A stretch of 64,000 nt of DNA from Arthrobacter sp. P2b (lineage in GTDB: Bacteria > Actinomycetota > Actinomycetes > Actinomycetales > Micrococcaceae). Positions 1 to 8,174 of the stretch are shown piece by piece. The DNA lies in the NCBI RefSeq assembly GCF_900168295.1, contig NZ_FVZL01000006.1, forward strand, positions 62,001 through 126,000, written 5' to 3'. The translations under genes were made by a program, and so were the position numbers. Every line of letters starts with the position of its first letter. The first letter of the stretch is position 1. The notes beneath the pieces are model-generated. The model was not told the DNA's origin and searched no databases. It worked only from the letters and a program-made list of their open reading frames with translations.

Positions 1-187
1 TGTCATGTCCCCCACTGCTTCATGCCACGGCCCCGCCGGCCGCGCATGCACGAGTCTAGACTGCAGCTCCCGCCGGGAACCTGCACAGCCCAAGCACTCG
101 TTGTCAGGACAGGGCGGGCCGCTGTGCTGGCTAGACTGGGCTGGCTTGGCTCCCCCGCGGGCCGGCCATACAGAAAAGGATGAGTGT

Positions 188-1129
188 TTGACCGAGAGCA
201 GCAGCTCCCACTACCAGGTCCTTCAGGTAGCCGTTACGGCCACTGAGAAGGAAATCAAGGTGGCTTACCGCCGTGCTGCCCGCACCGCCCATCCGGACCA
301 CGGCGGTGACGCTGCCGCGTTCCGCCGGGTGACGGCCGCATATGAGACCCTCATTGATCCCCAGCGCCGTAAAGCCTACGACCGTTCGTATGCGGCGGGC
401 CCTGTCCGGGGCAATGCTGCTGACGATGAGCCGCACTTTGATGCTCCTCCCGCCGGCAGCCGGGCGTCGGCCACAGTCCACCGGCCTGGCAGCACCCGCA
501 ATACCGCGGGGGATCCGCCTGTCTACGTGCCGCCGTTCACGCCCGGCACTGTTCCGCTGATTCCACCGGCTCAGGCCAGCCAGCAGGTGCACGGTATGCC
601 CCGGAAACGCGGCATCTTTGGAGCCGAAGCACGGATCCAGCGGGAGATGCGCACTGTCCAGCTCCTGACCCGCCAGGTGTTGCCCGCCATCCCCGCCGCC
701 CGGCTCATCAACGGCCTGCAGTCGCCGGCGGACAACAGCCACATCGACCATGCCGTGCTGTCGGGCTACCGGCTCGCCCTGATTAATTCCATGCTCCTGC
801 CCAAGGGGGCGTACGCCTGGGACGGCAGGACCCTGAACCATGGGACGCGCACCATCGCGCCGCCGCAGCTGGCCCACCTTGTTCGGGCGATGCAGGACAT
901 CTTCCCGGAACTGAACGTCACCGGCTGGACAGTGGTTTTGAGCCCCAGCGGGAACCTGCACGAGCCGGTCATCGACCATCACCGCCGCCCCGCAGGTGCA
1001 CTCGAAACAGTACAGGTCGTCAACGGTGCCGGCATGGTGCGCGGGCTCAAGGAGTTCCTTGCCTCCGGGCCGGCGCCCAATACCGTGAACGTGCCCGTCC
1101 TGGCCCGGTTGCTGCGCGGCATGCACTGA
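188..1129 (+). CDS. J-domain protein with unassigned C-terminal domain
   Basis: 313 residues from a TTG at 188. An AAAAGGA ribosome site ends 7 bases before it, and the reading frame upstream looks non-coding. Residues 6-65 form a J domain with the HPD tripeptide at 35-37, the part that stimulates Hsp70 (DnaK) ATPase. There is no Gly/Phe region, no CxxCxGxG zinc repeats and no DnaJ C-terminal substrate domain, so this is a class C J protein. Residues 70-130 are Pro-rich and probably disordered. Residues 140-313 form an alpha/beta domain that I cannot name with confidence; the stretch 184-260 (an IDHAVL motif, a Lys near 206, then GWTVVLSP) faintly recalls the NERD nuclease fold. A DnaK co-chaperone role is inferred from the J domain only. 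Confidence 0.8.
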   Translation: MTESSSSHYQVLQVAVTATEKEIKVAYRRAARTAHPDHGGDAAAFRRVTAAYETLIDPQRRKAYDRSYAAGPVRGNAADDEPHFDAPPAGSRASATVHRPGSTRNTAGDPPVYVPPFTPGTVPLIPPAQASQQVHGMPRKRGIFGAEARIQREMRTVQLLTRQVLPAIPAARLINGLQSPADNSHIDHAVLSGYRLALINSMLLPKGAYAWDGRTLNHGTRTIAPPQLAHLVRAMQDIFPELNVTGWTVVLSPSGNLHEPVIDHHRRPAGALETVQVVNGAGMVRGLKEFLASGPAPNTVNVPVLARLLRGMH

Positions 1130-1139
1130 CAGCGGTCGC

Positions 1140-1145
1140 TAGGAT
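1140..1145 (+). promoter_or_regulatory. -10 box of trmL (leaderless)
   Basis: TAGGAT followed by 6 bases and the GTG at 1152. Transcription starting about 7 bases after a TANNNT box would begin on or next to the start codon, and no Shine-Dalgarno sequence is present. No convincing -35 is seen. Confidence 0.55.
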
Positions 1146-1151
1146 GGGAAT

Positions 1152-1619
1152 GTGTTCCGCATCCTCTTCCACGCCCCTGAAATTCCCGGCAATACAGGTA
1201 ACGCCATAAGGCTTGCCGCCATCACCGGGGCTGAGCTGCATCTCGTGGAACCACTGGGTTTCGATTTTTCAGACGCCAAGCTGCGCCGCGCCGGGCTCGA
1301 TTACCACGACCTCGCCGTGGTCACGGTGCATAAGAACATCGAGGACGCCTGGCAGCACCTGCAACCCGAACGCGTTTATGCGTTTACTTCCGATGGAGCG
1401 GCCAGCTACACGGACATCGCGTACCAGCCGGGCGACGTCCTGATGTTCGGGCGGGAGTCCGTGGGCCTCCCGGAGGAACTGAAAACGGACTCCCACGTCA
1501 CCGCCACGGTGCGGCTGCCCATGCTGCCTGCCCTGCGTTCCCTGAACCTGGCCAACGCCGCTTCCATTGCCGTCTACGAGGCGTGGCGGCAGCAGGGGTT
1601 TGCCGGCGCGCGGATCTGA
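1152..1619 (+). CDS. trmL: tRNA (cytidine(34)-2'-O)-methyltransferase TrmL
   Basis: 155 residues, the normal size for this single-domain SPOUT enzyme. It 2'-O-methylates the wobble nucleotide (C34/U34) of tRNA-Leu using S-adenosylmethionine. Visible motifs are the N-terminal PEIPGNTGNAIRLA segment and the trefoil-knot motifs MFGRESVGLPEEL and LPMLPALRSLNLANAA near the C-terminus, which bind the cofactor and form the dimer. The start is a GTG with no ribosome site. Instead a TAGGAT -10 box lies 6 bases upstream, so the mRNA is probably leaderless. The gene sits 22 bases after the J-domain gene but appears to have its own promoter. Confidence 0.93.
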   Translation: MFRILFHAPEIPGNTGNAIRLAAITGAELHLVEPLGFDFSDAKLRRAGLDYHDLAVVTVHKNIEDAWQHLQPERVYAFTSDGAASYTDIAYQPGDVLMFGRESVGLPEELKTDSHVTATVRLPMLPALRSLNLANAASIAVYEAWRQQGFAGARI

Positions 1620-1821
1620 GGCCTTCCCTATGGCGGCCGGGGGGAAAAATCTTCCGGCGCCGCCCATCCACCCATGCAGCAGCCCCGAATCACTCCTGAG
1701 AACATTTCACGGGATCGAGGAGCGGCAGGTGACACTTCTGGAAGCAGGGTCCAGGACCAAAAGCCGCAGCCGCACAGGCACTGCTGAGGATTCACCGCCG
1801 GGAGACTTATGCTTGGAAGTA

Positions 1822-2430
1822 ATGGAAACTCCCAACGCGCCACATTCCGAGGCTCCTGCCGCGGTAACCGATCCGCCGGCTGACCTCAGCCAACGCCTTG
1901 TAATCCTTTTGGAAGGCATAGCCCGTGGGGACCAGGCGGCCTTTGCGGAGTTCTACCGGCTCACGTCCCGGAGGGTGTTCGGCATGGCCCGCCGGGTTCT
2001 GATTGACCCTGAGCTTAGCGAGGACACAACCCAGGAGGTCTTCCTGCAGGTGTGGCAGAACGCGGCGAAGTTCGACCGCCAGGCAGGAAGCCCGCTGTCC
2101 TGGTTGATGACCATTTCGCACCGGCGCGCGGTGGACAAAGTCAGGTCCTCGCAGTCCTCAACGGACCGGGAAGCGAAGTACGGTGCCAGCACGCAGGACA
2201 TCGATCATGACAGCGTTTCTGACGAAGTTGGAAGCAGGCTGGAAGCTGAAGCCGTGGCCCGCTGCCTCGGAACATTGACCGAAACACAACAGGAGTCCGT
2301 ACGCCTCGCATACTATGGCGGCCTCACCTACCGGGAGGTCGCAGAACGGCTGAACGCGGCAGTACCCACCATAAAGTCCCGCATCCGCGATGGACTGATC
2401 CGATTGAAGACCTGTCTGGGGGTGAGTTGA
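1822..2430 (+). CDS. sigK: ECF RNA polymerase sigma factor, SigK type
   Basis: 202 residues from ATG 1822; a TTG at 1813 with GGGAGA 8 bases before it is an equally credible start that adds three residues. Sigma region 2 spans about 41-107 (core binding and -10 recognition, with the SEDTTQEVFLQVW segment). Sigma region 4 spans about 148-197 with the helix-turn-helix LTYREVAERLNAAVPTIKSRIRDGLIRL. There is no sigma 1.1 or region 3, as expected for an ECF factor. The next gene starts one base after this stop and encodes a membrane anti-sigma of the RskA family, so the two form an operon and the sigma is probably held at the membrane until a signal releases it. The SigK name rests on this pairing and on overall similarity. 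Confidence 0.85.
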   Translation: METPNAPHSEAPAAVTDPPADLSQRLVILLEGIARGDQAAFAEFYRLTSRRVFGMARRVLIDPELSEDTTQEVFLQVWQNAAKFDRQAGSPLSWLMTISHRRAVDKVRSSQSSTDREAKYGASTQDIDHDSVSDEVGSRLEAEAVARCLGTLTETQQESVRLAYYGGLTYREVAERLNAAVPTIKSRIRDGLIRLKTCLGVS

Positions 2431-2431
2431 G

Positions 2432-3316
2432 ATGACAGAAATGAACCATGGGCGCAACGGCCGCTCCGGCTCGTTCGGCGATACCGTTGCCATGGACCTC
2501 GCGTCCGGCAGGGCCGTTGACCTGGCTGAGCTGTATGCCCTGGACGCCGTGACGGATCACGAACGGCAAGCCATTGAGGATTACATCTCCACCGCCCCGG
2601 AAGCAGAACGGCTCGCATTCCAGGAGCGGGTGCGGCAGGCGCGCGAGACGCTGGCCAGGACTTTCCACGTTGAAGAGGAACCTCCGGCCGATCTGTTCAA
2701 CCGGATTGTGGCCCAGTTGCCGCCCCAGGACGGCGTGCACCGGGAAGACGTGCACCGGGACGACTTGCTGGCGGACGCCCAAACCGGCGCCACCGCTGCC
2801 GTTCCGCCCGCTGCCGTGCCCGTAGCCGGCGACGAGCTCGCCAAGGCCCGCCAGCGCAGGGAAGAACGGCGCCGGCCCGGTGCCCGCCGTTGGCTTGCCG
2901 GAGTGGCAGCAGCTGCAGCGATCGCATTGGGCGGCGTCGGAGTGGGGTCGTACCTCGCGGACCAGAACGACCCCCTGAACCAGGTGGTCCGTGCGGGCGA
3001 CCTTCGCGAGGCATCGGTGGATGTGTCCGGGGGCGGCACCGCCACCCTCCTCATCTCCTCCTCCGAGGACGCTGCCGTGGTGAAGATGAATGGCGTCCCC
3101 GCTCCGCCTGAGGGCAAGGTCTACCAGATGTGGCTGATTCCCAAGGACGGCTCTGCGCCCGTGTCACAGGGGTTGATGGACGAGGAAGCCCTGTCCAAGC
3201 CTGCTGTTGTGCAGGGCATTTCCTCCGCGGCTGCGTTGGGGATAACCGTCGAACCCGTGGGCGGATCCCAGTCACCCACCCTGCCCACGGTCGCCGCCGC
3301 ACCCTTGGGAGCGTAG
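2432..3316 (+). CDS. rskA: Membrane anti-sigma factor, RskA family
   Basis: 294 residues. The N-terminal 100 residues (DLAELYALDAVTDHERQAIE and following) are the cytoplasmic anti-sigma domain that binds SigK. An Ala/Arg-rich linker leads to one membrane span at about 153-174. The outer C-terminal domain carries the RskA signature region around VYQMWLIPKDG. Members of this family inhibit their sigma factor and are destroyed by regulated intramembrane proteolysis; the HtrA-type and S2P-type proteases that would act are not adjacent. The gene ends just before a strong hairpin terminator. Confidence 0.87.
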   Translation: MTEMNHGRNGRSGSFGDTVAMDLASGRAVDLAELYALDAVTDHERQAIEDYISTAPEAERLAFQERVRQARETLARTFHVEEEPPADLFNRIVAQLPPQDGVHREDVHRDDLLADAQTGATAAVPPAAVPVAGDELAKARQRREERRRPGARRWLAGVAAAAAIALGGVGVGSYLADQNDPLNQVVRAGDLREASVDVSGGGTATLLISSSEDAAVVKMNGVPAPPEGKVYQMWLIPKDGSAPVSQGLMDEEALSKPAVVQGISSAAALGITVEPVGGSQSPTLPTVAAAPLGA

Positions 3317-3340
3317 CCGGAAAGCGGCAACACGCTGAAG

Positions 3341-3373
3341 AACGCCCCGTTTCCGGCCAGGAAACGGGGCGTT
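3341..3373. terminator. Bidirectional terminator between rskA and the deacetylase gene
   Basis: The stem AACGCCCCGTTTCC / GGAAACGGGGCGTT has a loop of about 5 bases. A T-rich stretch follows on the plus side and AT-rich sequence lies on the other. It sits between converging stop codons at 3316 and 3394. Confidence 0.8.
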
Positions 3374-3393
3374 CCTGTTTATAGAAACAGATT

Positions 3394-4173
3394 TTAGAAG
3401 CCGGCGATTGTTCCGGGACCGTTGACGGCCACAACGTGGAACGCCTCCGCGCTGCGGCCCTCCGGAAGTCCCGCACGGGCCGCGTTTGTCCGCATCCCCT
3501 GCCGGACAGTTGCCTCCATGGCTTCCACATCGGGGTGCTGGCTGACGTGGACATGGATCGCCTTCAGCTTGGCTTCCACCTGGCCGGTGACATCCACGAA
3601 GTGGTTCTCCCGCTCCTCCGGCCCCGCGTACAGCCAGAGCCACGGCAGCTTGTAGGCTTCAAGCCCTGATTCGGCGAGTTCAGGGTAGGCGAAGGGGTTT
3701 TCCAGCGCAGGGTACACCGCCCGGGTGACGGCCTCGCCCACCGCCAGGTGGTCGGGGTGGCTCTTCTGGATGCGCCGCCAGTTCCGTTCCGGATGCATGG
3801 ACAGCACGACGTCGGGACGGATTTCCCGGATCAGCTTCACCACGCCCCGCATCACCTCGTGCGAGGGTTCGAGGTATCCGTCCCGCTGGTGAAGGTAGTG
3901 GATGTCGGTGACGCCCACCAGCCCGGCGGCGCGGCGCTGTTCGGCGTCCCGCATGGCGATGATGTTGGCCCGGTGTGCCGGGTCGAAGCCCCCGGCGTCG
4001 CCGTCGGTCATGATGCAGTAGCTGACCTGCACCCCCGCGGCCGTCCAGGCGGCGATGGTGCCTGCGGCACCAAAGTCGATGTCGTCCGGGTGGGCCGCAA
4101 AACAGAGCACCCGCCCAACCCGGTCCGTGGCCGGGTTGAACGGGCTCTGTGCCTGCTCGTTGGAGGCAGTCAA
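3394..4173 (-). CDS. PIG-L family zinc-dependent deacetylase
   Basis: 259 residues from a TTG at 4173, four bases after the etfA stop. The open frame continues upstream, but that part overlaps etfA out of frame and is not protein-like. The AHPDD zinc motif is near the N-terminus (residues 20-30), followed by HPERNWRRIQKSHPDHLAVGEA with further metal-binding His. The family removes acetyl groups from N-acetylglucosamine-like substrates; MshB and Mca of the mycothiol pathway belong here. The closest resemblance is to generic PIG-L deacetylases, so the substrate is unknown. It is the last gene of an etfB-etfA-deacetylase operon. Confidence 0.85.
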   Translation of the reverse strand: MTASNEQAQSPFNPATDRVGRVLCFAAHPDDIDFGAAGTIAAWTAAGVQVSYCIMTDGDAGGFDPAHRANIIAMRDAEQRRAAGLVGVTDIHYLHQRDGYLEPSHEVMRGVVKLIREIRPDVVLSMHPERNWRRIQKSHPDHLAVGEAVTRAVYPALENPFAYPELAESGLEAYKLPWLWLYAGPEERENHFVDVTGQVEAKLKAIHVHVSQHPDVEAMEATVRQGMRTNAARAGLPEGRSAEAFHVVAVNGPGTIAGF

Positions 4174-4177
4174 GGAA

Positions 4178-5125
4178 TCAGCCTTTTCGCTTCTTGATCT
4201 CTTCGGTAGCCTGCGGCAGCACATCGAAGACGTCCCCGATGATGCCGAAATCGGCAATCTCGAAGACCGGCGACTCCGCGTCCTTGTTGACGGCAACGAT
4301 GACCTTGGAGGTCTGCATCCCGGCCTTCTGCTGGATGGCCCCGGAGATGCCGGCTGAGATGTAGAGCTGGGGGGACACGGTCTTGCCGGTCTGGCCCACC
4401 TGTGCGTCATGGCTGATCCAGCCTGCGTCTGTGGCTGCGCGCGACGCTCCCACGGCTGCGCCCAGTGCGTCGGCGAGCTCTTCGACGGGTCCGAAGTCGC
4501 CGTCCAGGCCGCGTCCGCCGGCCACCACGATCCGGGCGTCGGTGAGGTCGGGCCGTCCGCTGGCCACCTTCTGCTCGCGGGCGGTGATCCGGGCAGCTGC
4601 GGCCGCGGCCGGCACCTCTACGGTGACGGTTTCCGGCGTGGAGGGGGCAGTGGCCGGCTCGGCCGTGATGTTGTTGGCCTTTACGGTCACTACTGACACG
4701 GACGTGGTGGCCTTGCAGGAAGTGTTGTAGGAGCCGGCCAGGACGGACTTGTGCGCGGTTCCATCCGCGTCCACGGCTATGGCGTCGGTGATAACGCCGG
4801 CGTTCAGCCGGATCGCCACGCGGGCAGCAATCTCCTTGCCCTCGGGCGAGTTGTCCAGCAGGACGATGCCCGCGCCGGTGGTTTCCGCGGCCGCGGCGAC
4901 GTAGGCAGCCTTCGGGGCAACCAGGAAGTCGTCGAGGTCCTGGGCAGAGGGGCGCACCACAGTGCTGACGCCGTATTCGGCGAAGGCAGCCGCAACGCCG
5001 TCGGAAAGCTCCCCGTTGAGGGCCACAGCGCTCTCCCCCAGTGAACGTGCCAGTGTCAGCAGCTCGAGGTAGCTCTTTTTGACGGCAGCGCCCGGGTTGT
5101 CAATGAATACAAGTACTTTTGCCAT
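4178..5125 (-). CDS. etfA: Electron transfer flavoprotein alpha subunit
   Basis: 315 residues, full length. EtfA holds FAD and, with EtfB, passes electrons from acyl-CoA and other flavoprotein dehydrogenases to a membrane ETF-quinone oxidoreductase. The C-terminal FAD domain is intact: [33 protein letters not shown], then [29 protein letters not shown] and [20 protein letters not shown]. The gene lies 14 bases after etfB. No dehydrogenase partner lies alongside. Confidence 0.95.
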   Translation of the reverse strand: MAKVLVFIDNPGAAVKKSYLELLTLARSLGESAVALNGELSDGVAAAFAEYGVSTVVRPSAQDLDDFLVAPKAAYVAAAAETTGAGIVLLDNSPEGKEIAARVAIRLNAGVITDAIAVDADGTAHKSVLAGSYNTSCKATTSVSVVTVKANNITAEPATAPSTPETVTVEVPAAAAAARITAREQKVASGRPDLTDARIVVAGGRGLDGDFGPVEELADALGAAVGASRAATDAGWISHDAQVGQTGKTVSPQLYISAGISGAIQQKAGMQTSKVIVAVNKDAESPVFEIADFGIIGDVFDVLPQATEEIKKRKG

Positions 5126-5139
5126 GTCTGTGATCCCTC

Positions 5140-5940
5140 TTAGAGCAGCTTCTGGGCGGCCAGGAAGTCAACCAGCTTGATGCCGGCATCGCCTTCGTCG
5201 GTGATGATGGTGCCCGCGGTGCGGGGCGGGCGTTCCTCTGCATTGATGATGCTGGTCCAGGACCCGGCGAAGCCCACCTGTGCCTGGTCAACGCCAATGT
5301 CCGCGAGCGACAGTGTGGTGATGCTCTTGCGCTTGGCGGCGATGATGCCCTTGAAGTTGGGGTACCGGGGCTCATTGATCTGGTCCGTCACGGACACAAC
5401 GGCGGGCAGGGATGCTTCCACCGTTTCGGAGAACGTATCGGCATCGCGCCGCGCCGTCAGCCTGCCGCCGCTGACCTCCAGCGACGAGGCAAAGGTGACC
5501 TGCGGCAGGCCAAGCCGTTCCGCCAGCTGCGCCGGAACCAGGGAGGTTTCACCGTCGGTGGAAGCCATGCCGGTGATCACCAGGTCCACCGGTGCGGACT
5601 GGCCCAGGTACCGGACGGTGGCCGCCAATGCGAGGGATGTAGCGGCGGCGTCGGAACCGGCCAGCGCGTCATCGGTGAGGTGGACCCCCTCGGTGGCCCC
5701 GATCTGGAGTGCCTTCTTGATGGCGTTGACTGCCCCGGCAGGACCCATGCTCAGGGCGATGACCTGGTTGCCCGCCTTGCTGCCGCCACGTGCCTCGGCG
5801 AGCTGCAGTGCCGCCTCGAGTGCGTATTCGTCGAGCTCGGACAGGATGCTCTCATCGCGGTCCGTCGTGTACCCCTCCCCGTTGAGGTGACGGTCGAACT
5901 GGGCGTCCGGTACATGCTTGACCAGGACGATGATCTTCAA
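5140..5940 (-). CDS. etfB: Electron transfer flavoprotein beta subunit
   Basis: 266 residues from a TTG at 5940, giving LKIIVLVKHVPDAQFDRHL, the typical EtfB N-terminus. A GGAAG ribosome site lies 6 bases upstream; the GTG at 5952 is a less likely alternative. EtfB binds AMP and forms the heterodimer with EtfA. Characteristic segments are DEYALEAALQLAE and GMASTDGETSLVPAQLAERLGLPQVTF. It is the first gene of the leftward etfB-etfA-deacetylase operon. Confidence 0.93.
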   Translation of the reverse strand: MKIIVLVKHVPDAQFDRHLNGEGYTTDRDESILSELDEYALEAALQLAEARGGSKAGNQVIALSMGPAGAVNAIKKALQIGATEGVHLTDDALAGSDAAATSLALAATVRYLGQSAPVDLVITGMASTDGETSLVPAQLAERLGLPQVTFASSLEVSGGRLTARRDADTFSETVEASLPAVVSVTDQINEPRYPNFKGIIAAKRKSITTLSLADIGVDQAQVGFAGSWTSIINAEERPPRTAGTIITDEGDAGIKLVDFLAAQKLL

Positions 5941-6135
5941 TGTATCTTCCACTGTATTGACAGCAGCCTTCCATGCTTGTGGACAGCCAGCCGGGTGAGG
6001 TCGTGGCCGCGGAATGCCCGGCATACGGGTAGCTCCTAGCTAACCATATAGGCCCGCCCCTGCGCCCTCTTCCGTTAACGCCTGTGTCAGCACTCCCTTG
6101 ACGCCGGTGCCTGGCTTCCCCACGAGGTGGAAACA

Positions 6136-6179
6136 ACGACGGCGACGCCCCCGCCCGAAGGTGGGGACGCCGCCGTCGT
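6136..6179 (-). terminator. Terminator downstream of htrA
   Basis: GC-rich inverted repeat ACGACGGCG / CGCCGTCGT, with further pairing in GTCCCCACC-type inner arms. It lies about 33 bases after the leftward htrA stop at 6212 and before the etfB promoter region. Confidence 0.65.
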
Positions 6180-6211
6180 ACTGCTGCTTCGCGGTTAGCG
6201 CCGTACGGCAC

Positions 6212-7888
6212 TTAGCTCGCTGCGGTGCCCAGCGTGACGTCGAACGTCTGTTCCTGGCCGTTGCGCAGGACGGTGATCTTCACTTTGGAACCGCCGGGCT
6301 GCTCACGCACAGCCGCGGTCAGTTGCTCAGGTTCACCGACTGCAAGGTCGTTGAACCTCGTGATCACGTCACCCACCCTGATACCTGCCTTGGCGGCTGC
6401 CGAGTCCGGTTCCACGGTGGCGACGTCCGCGCCTACAGAGAACTCTGAGGACGCGCTCGTGCCCTTCGGCTTGACGCTGACACCCAGCTGCCCGTGGGAA
6501 GCCTTGCCGGTCTCGATGATTTCCCGGGCAACCCGCTTGGCGTGGTTGATGGGGATGCTGAAGCCGACGCCGATGTTTCCGCTCGTGGAGGATGCGCTTG
6601 AGCCCGCCGACGCGATGGCCACGTTGACGCCGATAATCTCACCGTTGCTGTTGACCAGGGCGCCGCCTGAGTTGCCCGGGTTGATGGCTGCGTCCGTCTG
6701 GATGACGTTGATGGAAATTTGGCCCTGTTCTGCAGTCTGCTGGCTCTGTCCACCGCCCGGAGGCGCGAACTGGAAGCCGCCCTCGTCGTCGCCCTCCGCG
6801 TTGTCCCCCTCTTCGGGGGCAGCTGCCGACGCAACACTGATGGTCCTGTTGAGGGTGGAGACGATTCCGTCGGTGACGGTTCCGGTGAGACCCAGCGGAG
6901 AGCCGATGGCGATGGCAGTGTCTCCCACGTTCAGCTTTCCGGAATCGCCAAGGGTGGCCGGGGTGAGGCCCGAGCCGGCGTCCACCTTGATCACGGCGAG
7001 GTCCGACAACGGATCCGTGCCCACCAGCTTCGCAGGGATGACCCGGCCGTCACTCGAGCGGACCTCAAGGTTCGCATTCGCCGTCTGGCCGTCGAGGGTG
7101 ACCACGTGGGTGTTGGTGAGGATGTGTCCCTGGTCGTCCAGCACGATGCCCGAACCGGTGCCGCCCGCACTGCCGGTGGAAGCACTGATGGTTACCACGC
7201 TGGGTGAAGCCTTCACTGCTGCTGCAGTGATCTCGTTGACCGAGTCCTGGTTGTTGACGATGACGGTGCCGGGCTGGGCGTTGCTGCTGGTGCTGGCCGG
7301 GGTTCCGGAGGTACCGAACCATTCAGCGGAGCCCACCGTGGCCACGCCGCCACCCACCAGGCCGGCGGCGAGGATGCTGGCCACCAGCGTGCCGACGCCG
7401 AAGCTGGCTTTCCGCCGCGGGGCATCCTTGGGATTCGGCGCGAGGCCCACCGCTCCGCCCTGGAATTCATGCGCACCCTGGGCCTGGTGGCCGATGTCCT
7501 GATGGCCGTTGTGCAGCTGGCCCTGGGGACTGTGCTGGGGGTACTGCTGCGTATGCTGCTGACCCTGCCCGTAGTACCCGGACTGGCCGTAGAAAGGCTG
7601 GCGCTGGGGATAGTCGGGGCGGGGAGCTCCGGGGAGTTCCTGCGTGGGGTTCGCCCACTGCGGCTGGTCCAGCCTTTCCGTGGGGTACTGCTGAGGAGCC
7701 GGGACGTGTCCGCCGTCGGGCTGGTCACCTGCTGCCAGGCGTTGGCTTGCCGCGTCCTCCGCACCGCGGGCTTCCGCATGCTGAGCCTCCGCGGAACCCT
7801 CCCCCGGCTGCGGGTGCTGCTGCCACGGATTCCGGTTGCCCGGACGGTTATCCTCGGCGCCCTGTCCGGAAGTGTGGTTCTCAGTCAT
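6212..7888 (-). CDS. HtrA/DegP-type membrane serine protease with PDZ domain
   Basis: 558 residues from ATG 7888, preceded by AAAGGAAG. Residues 1-158 are a disordered Gln/Pro/His-rich cytoplasmic region. One membrane span lies at about 161-183, and the protease domain then lies outside the membrane. The trypsin-like triad is intact: His261 in LTNTHVV, Asp296 in DPLSDLAV and Ser407 in GNSGGAL. A PDZ domain covers about 465-556. An acidic, Gly/Gln-rich insert (about 358-390) interrupts the protease domain before the Ser motif. The family degrades or refolds damaged envelope proteins and can trigger anti-sigma cleavage. It is transcribed away from the TPM-pspA pair, with a 286-base spacer between them. 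Confidence 0.9.
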   Translation of the reverse strand: MTENHTSGQGAEDNRPGNRNPWQQHPQPGEGSAEAQHAEARGAEDAASQRLAAGDQPDGGHVPAPQQYPTERLDQPQWANPTQELPGAPRPDYPQRQPFYGQSGYYGQGQQHTQQYPQHSPQGQLHNGHQDIGHQAQGAHEFQGGAVGLAPNPKDAPRRKASFGVGTLVASILAAGLVGGGVATVGSAEWFGTSGTPASTSSNAQPGTVIVNNQDSVNEITAAAVKASPSVVTISASTGSAGGTGSGIVLDDQGHILTNTHVVTLDGQTANANLEVRSSDGRVIPAKLVGTDPLSDLAVIKVDAGSGLTPATLGDSGKLNVGDTAIAIGSPLGLTGTVTDGIVSTLNRTISVASAAAPEEGDNAEGDDEGGFQFAPPGGGQSQQTAEQGQISINVIQTDAAINPGNSGGALVNSNGEIIGVNVAIASAGSSASSTSGNIGVGFSIPINHAKRVAREIIETGKASHGQLGVSVKPKGTSASSEFSVGADVATVEPDSAAAKAGIRVGDVITRFNDLAVGEPEQLTAAVREQPGGSKVKITVLRNGQEQTFDVTLGTAAS

Positions 7889-8055
7889 GGGACTTCCTTT
7901 CATCCTCGTCTGCATTAACTATGAACTCATTGGCTGGAACAAGCTCGGATGTTTGCTGAGAGCTTCCTGATGGCCCTTTTTCCCCTGTGCGCCGCCCCCG
8001 CATGCGTTTCGCTGGTGGCATATTCCCGCCGATGGACGGGCTGTGGGGTGCACCA

Positions 8056-8061
8056 TAGAAT
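8056..8061 (+). promoter_or_regulatory. Probable -10 box for the TPM-pspA unit
   Basis: TAGAAT lies in the 286-base gap between htrA and the TPM gene. It implies a leader of about 105 bases before the ATG at 8175. No clear -35 is visible, so this is tentative. The rest of the gap shows no hairpin or open frame that I can support. Confidence 0.35.
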
Positions 8062-8174
8062 CAAGATGAATTGCCACAGCGACCTGCGGCTTCACACCAA
8101 GCGTGGGGGCGCTGCTGGATTCTGAGACGACTGATTCGTCCCGAATCGGTGTCAGGCGTGCTGAAGGGTTGCAC

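Noticed and set aside
131..1126. 331-residue minus-strand frame opposite the J-domain gene
   Set aside because: No domain or ribosome site; the plus strand has a clear J domain and Shine-Dalgarno sequence.
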